The notes below the pieces were generated by a model that worked only from the letters and a program-made list of their open reading frames with translations, did no database searches and was not told the DNA's origin. 64,000 nt of DNA, taken from NCBI GenBank assembly GCA_003952965.2, contig CM025854.1, positions 248,001 to 312,000 of the forward strand, read 5' to 3'. How positions within the stretch are numbered: the stretch's first letter is position 1; every line of letters begins with the position of its first letter. A program made the position numbers and the translations under genes. The stretch is from Morella rubra. Lineage: Eukaryota > Streptophyta > Magnoliopsida > Fagales > Myricaceae. This document shows positions 50,153 through 61,959 of this stretch, piece by piece.

Positions 50153-52294
50153 AATGCGCCCCCCCCTCCCCTCTTCTTTCATCTCAGCGGACACCACCTG
50201 CTTCATGAAGCAAACGACACCGTTTTCTTTTATTGGACCTGCCGACCCCCCCAGGCCCCAATCGTTTTAGTCAATTGCACCAACATTGTCACATTGTGTG
50301 GGTACGACAATTTGGAAAACTTGGGATTCACATGCCAACTCAGAATAATCTGAAAGGGCGCAATATAATTATTCACTGTAATTAGACATGGGAACCCTTG
50401 AAAATGATATATTACGCATTAATCATATATATATATATATATAATCAAATACGGCCATGTCAAGATTACAAAGAGTATTATTTGTGGTACCAACCTTCAA
50501 AATAAGGACTGAAAATGTTAATAGCGATGAATCTAAAGAAAAGTGAATTCTTTAGCCTATTTCTTTATCTTAATTGGAAGAATTAAATTTTGGGTGCAAA
50601 AGAGTTGTAATTTACTAACAATCATGTGTTGCAGTAATAATCATGTGTTCAGTTATTTGTCTAATAATAAAAATATCAATCCCACGGTCAATATAACTCC
50701 AACTTGATCCTTGCAGCATATGGAAAGCCATCTGTCAACCATCATGCGTCTTAGGGCGAATAATTAAAAGTATTTGGTGCAAAAAAGTTGTAATTCACTA
50801 GAAGAACATGGAAAGCTTTCCACGGATGCACGTGAATTGCCATTGGAATTTGAGGTCAGTGTTTTAAACTAATCATCAAGTTGATTAAAAAAAAAAAAAA
50901 AAAACCCTAACGACGACGCTTTGAACTTTGAGAAGAACGAGTGAGTGGTGAAAGAGAGGAGAAGAGAAGTGTCCTTGGGATTTGCTGTCGAATCGGCTAA
51001 TTTAGTCATTAGCTTAACTAACTTGGACTTTTCAAACAAAGAGGAAGATTAAAATAGTCTATTTAGCTAGGGAGGTAAGGGTGGCAACGAGTAATCTTCG
51101 GTTAGCACGTGATCCTCCATTAAACTCCATAGATTATTCTAATTAACTAAAGTCCAAGTCCTTTGTATGGTAGTATGCCTTTTTTTCCCCCCTAAATTTT
51201 CCTTTCTAAGACAAAAATTTCATCACATTAAATCTTATAGAATTCATGTACTATATTATCTATGCCTGAATTATACGGTTCAATTTTAACAATAAATTAG
51301 AGAAATCATTGCCTAATAAAAAGAAAATATTCAAACTATACAATAGATAAAAAAAGGTAAGAAAAAACAGAAAAAAAAAAAAAAAAGGACATTTTTTTTA
51401 ATTTTTGGAATTTTGTCCTGCGGTCAAGAAGCTTCCACCAAGAATTTTAACGTGGCAAATGTTACAAAACATAACACGCTTGATTGCAAGAGGTTTTTTA
51501 GGTCTTGGTAGCTTGTCTATTGTGTCCGGTCACTGCTCTCACTATCTAGCATGGAGCGTATAGTTATTTTCTACGATCTATTTTGGGATCCCGCGGGTTA
51601 TTTTCAACCTGATCTGTATGTTTCGGTTTCATTTTTGAAACTTGACTTAGAAAAAAAAAATTGCAAGAGGCTTTGCAGCAAAACTATAGGGCTCGTTTAG
51701 TTTAATGCTCCAATTCGATTGATTTTAATCCCGAATAGGAAAACAATGTTGCTTGCAGCTTGGCCTATCGGCTAGATTGATCGCACAACCCACATGGATT
51801 GCCAAGAGTGAAGTTTCTGGAGTCAACACTCTTTGGTGATTTTATTAAAACAACAACAGTAATGGCCGGAATCCTGCATGGTTAGGCAGAAGTTTGGTAA
51901 TCAGAGTTCGACCCATGCTGTCCTGAGCTACTCTTCTGGATATTCCTGTTCACAATTTTGCTTAAGAAGAGTTTGTTTGTTCTTGCAGAAGTGGGATAGC
52001 TTCACCGAGCAGCAGCAGCAGAGCATAATAGGCAACGATGAACGAATTAGAGAAGAGGAGCGAAGGAAGATTAACTTGACAGAGAAAGGTACGTTTTTTC
52101 AAAAGAAAAGGAAGCGTTTCCAAAGAAAATCGAACCCACTCCCCAGTGCTGCTGCCTTAACTGCCCAATATGTGGTGCTCTACCATCTTCTCTTTTTCCA
52201 TCATTTTGTAGGTCTATGGAATGAAGCATTTAAATTTTGCGTTTCTCTTTTTTTTTTTTTCTCTCTCAAATCTAAATTATTTTTTCTTATATTT
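50153..52294 (+). other. Intergenic stretch with one exon-like segment
   Basis: Mostly AT-rich with homopolymers and an (AT)n run near 50428-50443. One segment on the plus strand, about 51990-52089, looks like an exon. It is preceded by TTCTTGCAG, followed by AAAG|GTACG, and reads KWDSFTEQQQQSIIGNDERI then a charged tail EEERRKINL. I do not recognise the family, and neighbouring exons were not found, so it may be a gene fragment. Confidence 0.3.
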
Positions 52295-52303
52295 TAATTT
52301 TAA

Positions 52304-52787
52304 GATTAAATACACTTTGCATTCTCTATATTTGAAGGTATTGACATATTTCACCCAATATTTTTATTTTTGAGACATTGAGCCCATTATGTTATCTTTC
52401 CCAACGATTTGCACTCTAAAGTGAAATTGGGTGTCAAATTAGACGGTAATCGTACCACCTTTGCCATTGCTGGTAAGGACTTCAAGAATGACGATTCAAG
52501 GCAATAAACGTTTGCCTTTCGAAGAGATATGCTTGTATTGTACATATTCAAGTGATGTGTAGGCAAACATTGTTTGAGATTCAAGGTTGATACTGCAATT
52601 TAACAAAGACTGAGGTCACGTGATATGCACGTGTAAACGATTATCGTCTAATTTGATGCCTAATTTCACTCCAGGGTCAAATCCTTGGAGAAGATAACAT
52701 AATAGGCTCAATATCTCAAAAATAAAACATTAGGGTACAATGTGTCAACACCCCCAAACATAAAGGGTGCAAAGTGTATTTAATCCG
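52304..52787. mobile_element. MULE-type fold-back MITE with a perfect 9-bp target duplicate
   Basis: The ends read GATTAAATACACTTTGCA and its complement. The arms fold back over about 150 bp each (blocks such as GTCTAATTTGA and AAGATAACAT). A perfect 9-bp direct repeat, TAATTTTAA, flanks it at 52295-52303 and 52788-52796, which fits Mutator-like transposition. Same family as 36526-36902. Confidence 0.85.
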
Positions 52788-52934
52788 TAATTTTAATATA
52801 GTATCAAAGCCATTTTTGTTCATGTGGCTCAGGCTAGCCAGCACTCTTGTTGGCCCAGCTTGACCCAGTTTGGCCTAGTTCTGACCTTGTTGCATCCGGC
52901 CTAGTTTAGTTCCAACTATAGTCCGGAGACAAAT

Positions 52935-53066
52935 ATTCCGGCATGTTCTCTCGGGTTTTTCGATTCCCCATCCAACATCAATTCGGCGAACTTTCGATAT
53001 CTTCTCTCAAGCTTTTCGACGCCCCATCCAACACCACTCCGGCGAACTTCCGACATCTTTTCCCAG
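52935..53066. repeat. Two tandem 56-bp units
   Basis: Units starting near 52957 and 53013 share TTTTCGA, CCCCATCCAACA and CGGCGAACTT blocks at fixed spacing. It is GC-richer than its surroundings. Origin unknown. Confidence 0.5.
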
Positions 53067-53344
53067 TAATCTTCTAGTCTCTTCTGATCATTGTCCCCCA
53101 CTTCTAGTGACTGTCCTGACCATCTTTCGGCAACTTTCAACCACAATTTTTTTTTTCTTATTCGGATTTTTTTTTTATAAGTCCAAACTTAACTTGTGTA
53201 CACCTTGAGTTTGCGGGGAAGTCTTAGAGTTCCTCTGGCAAAAATGAGTAACTAAGTACAGGGTGCATTAATTAAAGAGAATACAAGTTGAAGTTACCTT
53301 TGATTTTGCAGAATATGTTCCTCTGGCAAAAATGCCAACATGCT

Positions 53345-56300
53345 AGTCCGAGACTGTTAATCCACAATTGGAAGCATCTTTCCCCCCGGGAAGTTTGTGA
53401 TTTCCTTTTGCTGTCGACTGTCAAGCCATTCCTACAGAGAAAGTTGCATGCCATTAACATAAATTTCAACAATCAAAACAAGGAAGTTGTACCATTAAAA
53501 ATAAAGGAAATCAATATTGTTACACAATTGAAAATTACAATCAAAACAAAGAAGTTGCACAGTAGGTACCTTTTCTAGAGTACTGTGCAATTTGAGGATC
53601 AAAAATATAAGTCATTCTGAATAAAGAGGAGAATTGAACAGTCTAGATTATATTCACTATGTTCCACACTTGTAAAATTCAGAACCAATAGGTGCTAATC
53701 GATGTTTCTACACCCAAAGCAGACTTGGTAGATTACCATTTTCCAAAAGATGTCTTTCTTTTATCTTTTGTCCTACATGGCTGAATGATTTGTGGTAAAC
53801 ACAATGCACAAATCCATAAGATTTGGAGCATATTTCGATAAAAGGTCCAACAGTGGTTCTACATGAAATCAACTAAGCCAAAAGAATCTCATAATTTGCA
53901 GTTATCATTATCATCATCAGCATCATAATTATTCTGCAGCCCAAATGATCAACATACAATGTATACATTTAATCATCATCATGGCGCCAATATATTCACA
54001 GATTCCCTTTTGTGCAGCAAATGGAAACTTACAAAGAACAAAGTAAACACATTATTCCTCACCTGTGCTGGAATATTTGGGCAACAAATGCAAGATTAAG
54101 ATTGGGTGAACCCTGAACAATGTCCTTAGAAGTGAGGTATCTGTTGCAATCCAATTTCTCTGCATGTGCAAGAACCATGTTTGCTCTTTCTGTAGGATCT
54201 TTTGTATCCAAGGCAGCAGGGCCTGAGTGTTCAGGTGCAAGAGCATTAAGCAGGTAAGCATATGCCTCTCCATCCTGAAAATACACAAGGTTAAGACAGC
54301 ATCAGAGACATTATACATGACACATCTGAAGCATCAAACAAAAAATGTTTCAATGTCACTATTCGGTGTATTAGGAGATATGAGTCCAACACTAGCCGTG
54401 AATGCACGCTCAAACAAAAATCTTTTCCTTGAGCTATCTTCCTACTTCCTAGAAAGTTGACAGGATGGTGGGAATGCATTCAATTTCAACCCGAAATAAC
54501 TCCCCCCCCCCAAAACCCACTTTCTTCTTCATCGTCAAGAAATGCAATCGATCCAACCCTCTGGATAGGTAATAAAATTGTGTGACAGTAGCTGAGAGGA
54601 AGGCAAAATACACAGGACGAATACATGTGATGGGAAAACTAAACTAATAATAATCAGTAACCAATGCCAACATAAATGTACCTTCTCTGCTGAAGATTCT
54701 AGCATAAAGTGTTTAGTCACTCATGAGCTGATGAGCATTCTCTTACCTTGACATCAGAAGAGAAGTTTGTAACTTGTCTCTCATATCCAGCTTTCTTCAG
54801 ATGAAAATTCATCCATTTCAGTAAGACCTTCTCAGGCGATAAGCTCAAAAGCTCCTCCACATCCTGCGGATTAACGCAATTTCACTTTGCAAAATAAGAT
54901 GTTCATCATTGTTTCTAGCATATATAGCCCAGTGCAGAAAGAAATCATTGCCCCGCCGTATCATTAAACGTAGTTCACGTAGAAGGAAGGGGGAAAAATT
55001 CACCTTGCTGTCATCCACCAACTCCACAAGTTGAGGAGTTTTCTTCAGATTGAGATCAGCTAATAGTTGAATCTGAAGTTCCCACCATATGAAAAGAAAG
55101 GACAATCAATCGTGTAAACATTGATAACCAAATTCTTTAAGTCCTATGTATACCATCATTTTTGTCTAATCCGCAACAACTTATATGTAATGCATAAAAA
55201 AAGTTGGTAGTTGCATACCTTGATTATTTGAGATATCAACCCAAGTAGCAGATGAGTCTACAAAAGCAACAGATACAGCCCAGAAAACAAGGAAAAGAAA
55301 AACATTGAGCTAGGTTGAAACCACATAGAAATCTACAAGAAGAATATTCGAATTGGTAGTTGGTAGTAGTTGAACTTACTCTTCCTTCAATAAGGTCCTG
55401 TGTGCCAATATTAACCACAGTGCAGCCAATGGCCTTTGCAGAATTGAGGCAAAGAGTATGATTCTCATTCCTCTCCCACGGATTAAGGACCTTCTTGGTG
55501 TTAATAGCCCGCTCATCTATGGTGCCAGGAACAGCAATATTTATTAGCTTACTGCATGAACAAATTAAAAGCATCAATAAGAAGGAGCACCATCAACAAA
55601 CATGAAAACATCTAGCAAGAGTGACCAGGTCCGGCACATCTACCATAGAAGAACACCATCCTTTGCCAGATCAAATAAAGCATTTGTAGATGGATCTATG
55701 GGGAGATACTTCTTCAGAAATGGATCCTCTGCCAGGTAGCTGTTAATGTGGGCTACATAAGAAGCCTTCTCAGATTCATTAATTGAGTGGTGGACAGTGG
55801 TTGTGGTGGCCTTGAGAAAGGAAGAGGACTTCTTTGAGCCACCCGATTTCGCCGTAGCTCGGGATTGCAAATTTAGATATGCCTGCCAATTAAGAAAATT
55901 CCACAACTCAACCTTTCATATTCTTCAATCGCATTTTATTCAAGAAAAAAGAAGAAGCACGCAGACCCCATGCATCAAAGACTCACCCGAAGGAAGGATT
56001 CAAAATCAATTTCTTCATCGATGTCCTTATACGACTCCTCCAAGACAGCCTTAATCTCATCCTCAGTAAACAGTTCAGTGAAAGCCTTCAATTTAACAAA
56101 AACGGGTGACAAATCTCCCACCGTGACGTGACCAGATTGAGCTCTAACAGAAACGTACTAGTTCCAATGCAACCCAATAAACATGTCAAACCCAACAATG
56201 GCCATTAGTCAAAAAATATTATCAAATAAAAGGAGCATAAAGAATTCAAGATTATTCGATACGCACATGCTTGAGAACAAATAAATTCTTACTTTGGATT

Positions 56301-56379
56301 TGAGGGTGCGAAGCTCAACTTGGGTGAATTGGATGTGAAGCCATGGATCAGAAACAAGAACACCCACAAAACCAGACAT
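53345..56379 (-). pseudogene. Fimbrin (plastin-type actin bundler), 5' half only
   Basis: Plant fimbrins crosslink actin filaments through two actin-binding domains, each of two calponin-homology repeats. Exons: 56379-56293 ([20 protein letters not shown]), 56157-55987, 55882-55644, 55551-55380, 55257-55219, 55072-55004, 54864-54747, 54275-54063 and the start of a ninth at 53431. All introns read are GT-AG. These give the EF-hand-like head and the first actin-binding domain ([49 protein letters not shown]). Exon 9 begins RNGLTVDS, has lost about a dozen residues relative to the family, keeps SRGERCFQLWINSLG, then diverges from fimbrin. The remaining 300-odd residues (CH3, CH4, tail) are not found to the left. 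About 330 of roughly 690 residues survive, so it is a truncated gene. A one-domain product would bind but not bundle actin (inference). Confidence 0.85.
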
Positions 56380-58112
56380 CTTGACGTTTGTTTGCGCAAA
56401 CTCCCCAACACCAGGAAGAACACTGAAAAAGAAACAATAATTTTAACAAGACGAATCGAAATCTGACGAAATAAAGAAGACGATCAATGCCCATGCAGAA
56501 AATGGAGATTCGAACCCGGTCAACCAACAAAACACAACCAAAAAGATATTGAATTGAAGAGAAACAAGGAAAACCCACGTAGAAAAATTGAGTATTTAAG
56601 AGTGAGAAACAGCACCCTACAGACTCTGAGAAACCGGTGCTAAAATCCAAAGCTTTCTTATTACGCAGGTTTGGCTGTTCGAGAGAGAGAGAGAGAAAGA
56701 ACCGTCTACCGTCTAAACACACTTCATTCAATCCCCCCCGGGGCAGCTTTCTTTTTAGTGTGAAAACCACCATAAATGCTAATAATATGATTTTGTTTCA
56801 AGCCAAAACAATTGCTTTAATCTTGTATTTTTATAGTACCATTTAAAGTAGAGGAGAATTTTGTATAGTGAGTAACTCAAGCTTCCTCACCTTTCTAGTT
56901 TTAAGGTCTACAGTCCTTGACTCTTTATATTGAAATATTAAATTATAATTCTCGTATTATATAATCTCATCGGTGAAAAATAGAACTCTCGAAGGTTAAT
57001 TTCTATTTAAAAATCATGTAAGAAGAAGTTTTAACAGTTCAAGAACTCAATTTATCAACTTTATAATTTTGACCCAAAAATGATTCTAACACATGTGCAA
57101 AATTTCCATTAAAAAAAATTCCGACCAAAAGGTCTAATAAAAAATTATTATAATTGACGTTTTAAATTTGTTTTCTTAAATTGAAAGGACAAAATCGCAT
57201 CACCTCGTGTAAAGAAAAAAATGTTTTTGTCTCTTATAATTAGAAAAAGCAAAATATAGGTCACTCATTGTAACAGTTTTAGACAAATACCTTTTTTTCC
57301 TTTTTTATTTAACCTTGAAAAAAAAAAAGGACAAACAGGTCAATTACATATATGCAGAATGCTGTACCACGACCGACCAACGATTGTTATAAGAATGACA
57401 GTCAACAAATGTGGCAAGAGCGAAGAGGCTGCAAAGTGGAATGTTTTATATATTTCCTTCTTCTTTTTTTTAATATATATATGTTTGGATCTGAAATCTC
57501 TAGGATTTTCTTAAGTTGTTTACGAATTCGAATCTTGTTGGGATCGGGGGAAAGAGGAAAGTGCTTTGTTTTCAGTTGCCTCTTTGCCATAAAACAAACA
57601 GGAGACTCTCCGGTTCATCGGGAATGAATTCTTTATACAATAATAATTAATAGGTATCTATAAATTAAAAGAATATTTTAAAAAAATGAGATTTTATGAA
57701 TTATATCTAATATATCAAAAAATTTACATGTATACTATTTGTTCACGTTAAAATATAGCATTTTTTAATGACTATTATTTTTTGTTTTTGTGGATGAAGA
57801 TTTTCTATTTTTCTCTATTTTAATTATATAGTTATACCCTTTTAGAATAAAAGTTCATAAACAAAGATATAAGGTGGGAATTATTTTTTCTATATATATA
57901 ATGGGGGAATTTACTTTAATAGAACCTTAAGCATTCTATCCACTCGTAAACTGTTTTTATCATGGGACGATGGGGATTCAAGAAAATGACAGACAAGACA
58001 GGAAATTGACATGAACACAAGCACAAGGTCCTTATCAAGAGTTGGTAAACTTGGTGCTAATGGACCATCAGGCTTTGGTTATCTAGAGAGAGGGTAGGCA
58101 TGGGCCAAGGCT
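56380..58112. other. Fimbrin upstream region and AT-rich intergenic stretch
   Basis: A GA run (56681-56697, CT in gene sense) lies about 0.3 kb upstream of the fimbrin start, in a probable leader or promoter. The remainder is AT-rich, without a supported gene. Confidence 0.45.
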
Positions 58113-61100
58113 CAGTGGCGGAACCAGGATTAGAAGTCAAGCATGGCGAACTTTTAAAGCGAAATGACTGAAATTTTTTTTCATACGTAATTCTAAAAAT
58201 TGTCTTAGAATTACAATATCAAAAATTAAAGACTAAAAATATTAAAAATATTGAAATACACATACCGTACTATGTACTATGACTGAGAGGGAGCAATTGG
58301 ATCCTGCGTTTCTGCATCTTCTGAAAATGTTGCAAAATGACTTCGTTCTCAATAGTTTCAAAAATTTCCCTCAATGTACACTATCAATCATGTCATCATC
58401 ATTCTCTATAATCTTCATAAATAATCTTCTCTCTTCATTGCAGAGAACACTTTCTCAACGGTTGCAGTTGCAACTGGTAAAACCAATGCTAACTCAATAA
58501 GCTGATAAACTAATGGATACAATATTCTTTCTGGTCTCAACCATCTTCACAGCAAGACCTCCAATATCTTGAAGCCCAGAAAAAGCATCATGCAATCTAA
58601 CATCTCTAATGTAGGTTTCAAGCTGATCTCTAAGAAATAACTTCTCAGTTGTTGAGAAATCTTCTGGATAAAACTCAGCAAGACGACATAACTTATCATG
58701 ATCAAATGTTGAGAATGAGTTCCTTGGATCAAGACATGCTATGCAAAGAAGTAACTCCGTACTTGCTTCTGTGAAACGATCATTCATCTCTTGAGTATTA
58801 AATCAATAACCTGGCAAAACACTTCCACACGAAAATAATGCAAATAAGTAATTGTTTGCCCTCCACGTCTCGAACGACAGCGAGTTGGTATAATATCTTC
58901 CATATTGGGCACATTGATAGAATTATTCAGAAAAAATGTTTTGACTTGTTCCAAAAATTCATCCCATCCTATCTCCCTCAACTCCTGCAACCGTTCCTTA
59001 CAACTTTAACCAAACTCATAGCATTAACAATATCTTGATCCTTTCGCTGTAAAGCTTGTGACAATGCATTTGTAATTCCCATTATCTTCCTTAACAAATG
59101 CATAGTAAATACAAATTCATAGCTTTGCATCTTGTCCATCAAGCTCCTAGCCATGGCTCTTTGATCTGGGCAAGTACCATCCTCATATATGTTTTCAAGA
59201 ACGTCCAACACTGCTGACCACATAGCAAAGAGACGCGTTATTGTGGTGTAGTATGAACCCCAACGAGTGTCACCTACAATGTTATGAGAATTAAAAACCA
59301 ATAAACAAAGAAAGGAAAAATGAATGGTCTAAAATATTGTAATGAGATATAATAATTAACGAGTATCACTGGTCGTACAAGACTGGTTTCTTGATTTTTG
59401 CCCCCACTAGAAATTTCTCCATTTTCCAACCTCTCCACTATCTTCTCATGTTGACTTTGCGAAGATTATCTTTTCTTTTACAAGAAGCTCCGACCATAGT
59501 CACAATCAAAGAAGTATAATTAAAAAAATCACCAACTTGAAAGTTATTCTTTGCAATAGCCACAACTACCAGTTGAAGTTGATGAGCAAAACAATGGATA
59601 TAGGTAGCAGAAGGATTATCCCTCAAAATGAGAGACTTCAACCCATTGAACTCGCCTCGCATGTTTGATGCCCCATCATACCCTTGACCTCTCAATTGGA
59701 TATTGATAACCATGGCTTGCAAACAATTTGTCTATAGCATTTTCAAAGATTGAGAGCAAGTATCAGGAACATGTTCCACACCAAGAAACCTTTCAATCAC
59801 CTGTCCATGTTGTTCATATCTCAAAACCACTGTCATTTGCTCCTTCACTGAATTATCTCGAGACTCATCAACCATAAGAGAAAAAAAACTGTCTCCAATA
59901 TCTTTAATAATGGCAATTGTGGTCTCCGCTGCACAAGCATTCACCAATTCTTTCTGAGTTTTTGGAGAAGTCATTTGGTTGTTTCCAGGAGCATTACTCT
60001 TAATTGTCTTAGCAACCTTTTCATCACGTTACTATACCATTCCAAAAGTTCAAGAAAATTGTCCTTCCTCAATGAACCTCGGACTCGTCATGACCACGAA
60101 AAGCCAATCCTTGCATCAAAAGAAACCGAATGCAATCTAAAACCGCTGTTAAACGAATGCGATAAGCATTCTCTTATCATGCCCTGTGCGGATAACATGC
60201 GACACACTTTGTCGCTGATTTTGAATGCTTCACATTGCATTCTAGCTTCATTGTGAGCACTATCATGTGCACCAACATGTTCACCAAAAACCTCCACTGC
60301 CTTTTTCCAAGTTGTTAAATCCCGTAGAAGTAAACACATCTCCTGGATCTTGCCCTCTAGATGGCCTAAACAGATAACACCACACACCACAAGCAATATG
60401 CAGCATCCTTTGATACACTATATTCCAACCACGGATAATCTTTGAACCATGCCGCCCTAAAACCCCTCATATCACTCCCATATTTCTTCTTGGGAAAATT
60501 ATGGCTGCGCGGTTGACAAGGACCTTTGATCAAGTACTCCCTACGAACTTGATCAATAATCTTAGCATCATATTCTTCAATGGATTTACGTAACCCTGGG
60601 TCAGCAACAATATCATCTGGACTAAACTCAAACGAGGTCTTTTCAAACTAGTATCCATTAGAACTAGTAGCTACATTAGGAGTATTAGATGACTCCACGC
60701 TTCGTGGCTTTTTTGTGAAAAACCTTTCCATTATCTAAACAAAACAAAACAAAATTCATAAATTAAACAAATTTATAGATTTGTGGCATATTAAACAATT
60801 TTTTGTAGCACTATATGTGTACCAACATGCTCACTAAAAATCTAGTAATCGAACAATTTCTCTCAAATTATGAACTGTCTAAGATATATAGCTAAATCAA
60901 TCAAGTATACCGAACCATCTAAAATTAAAGAGAGAACCTGCAACTATTCCTAGACATTGACAAAAAGAAAGATGCTGGTGAAAAATTAAAATGCAATAAT
61001 TCTATTTTATATATAATTAATTCTGCCTAACGTGCCCTAATTTGGAATCAAAACATAATTCAAGATAATTACAAATTCTCAATCTCAAATTCTCAAATCT

Positions 61101-61846
61101 CAATCATACATTCATACAAATTAATTTCACATGACAAGATAATCATAAACTGAACAATTTCAAAATATAAGTATAAATTAATTCACAAAAAAAATGCACT
61201 TAAATTCACAATTTCACCCTAAAAAAATCATTCGGAATTAGACATTCATCAGCCCTTCAAAATCAAAATGATCAAATCCAACATAATTTATAATTTTAAT
61301 ACCTCTTAGGAGTGGACAAGAGCCAAGAGGTCTGTGGCGCGGTGGACGACGGTGGCTGCACAGTGGGGTAGAGAAAATCTAAGAAGTGAGGCATGAGGGA
61401 TAGAGAGAATCAGATCTAGAGAAGTGAGAAGAAAGGAAGGAAAGGTTGAAAGGCAAAAGCCATACCTGGGCGGCGCGGCACGGCGGCAGTAGGCAGTAGC
61501 TGGTGGCGCTGAGACTTGAGAGAGAGCGAGAGAGGCACTGCCGCACTGGTACTCTGCTGCTCGTTGTCGTGTGTTTGTGAGAGAGAAATTTGAGAAAGAG
61601 GTGCTGAGACTTGAGAGCAGCGCTGAAACTTTAAAAAAAATTGAAACGGTGCGTTAGAAGGCTTCAGCAGCGCAAGAGAAAAATTGAGAGAGGGCTGAGA
61701 GAAAAAAGAAAGAAAGGGTGCGTCGTGTGTGCAGGCCAGGTGCGTGCAGCGGTGCAGGCCATGAAAAAATAGCCAACCTGTAAATATTTTGGCCTAGGCC
61801 CTGGGCTCAACCATGGCCGGCCCAGGCCAACCTATTTATAAAAAGA

Positions 61847-61885
<39 letters not shown>

Positions 61886-61959
61886 CGTATAAACGTTTGT
61901 TTTGGGCAGAGCCAACCATGGCGGTCGCCAGGGTTCGCCATGGCTTGGTTCCGCCCCTG
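58113..61959 (-). mobile_element. hAT transposon (Tip100/ZMYM-type), decayed
   Basis: The left end CAGTGGCGGAACCAGGA and the inverted right end CAGGGGCGGAACCAAG form hAT-type terminal repeats. A shared subterminal CATGGCGAAC lies just inside each. The flanking octamers CCAAGGCT (58105-58112) and GCAGGGCT (61960-61967) match at six of eight positions, a degraded 8-bp target duplicate. A single transposase gene runs on the minus strand. The 5' part (61300-61780) is GA/GC-rich leader. An (AT)n run lies near 61855-61880. Confidence 0.88.
58300..60731 (-). pseudogene. hAT transposase remnant (TTF-type zinc finger, hAT dimerisation domain)
   Basis: It starts MERFFTKKPRSVESSN at 60731. An N-terminal TTF-type region follows (IKGPCQPRSHNFP). 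Next come the catalytic core with LMVDESRD and GYDGASNMRGE, the HCFAHQLQLVVVA motif and DTRWGSYY. A C-terminal dimerisation segment near 58440 reads LALVLPVATATVEKVFSAM. In-frame stops (one already near codon 28) and several frame changes break it, so it cannot make an active transposase. Order and motifs match plant zinc finger MYM-type protein 1-like hAT genes. Confidence 0.87.

Noticed and set aside
49098-50353. Long open frames spanning the N run
   Set aside because: They are artefacts of unknown bases; nothing is coded by N.
52916-53146. 76-codon minus-strand frame over the tandem 56-bp units
   Set aside because: The frame arises from the repeated units and matches no known protein.
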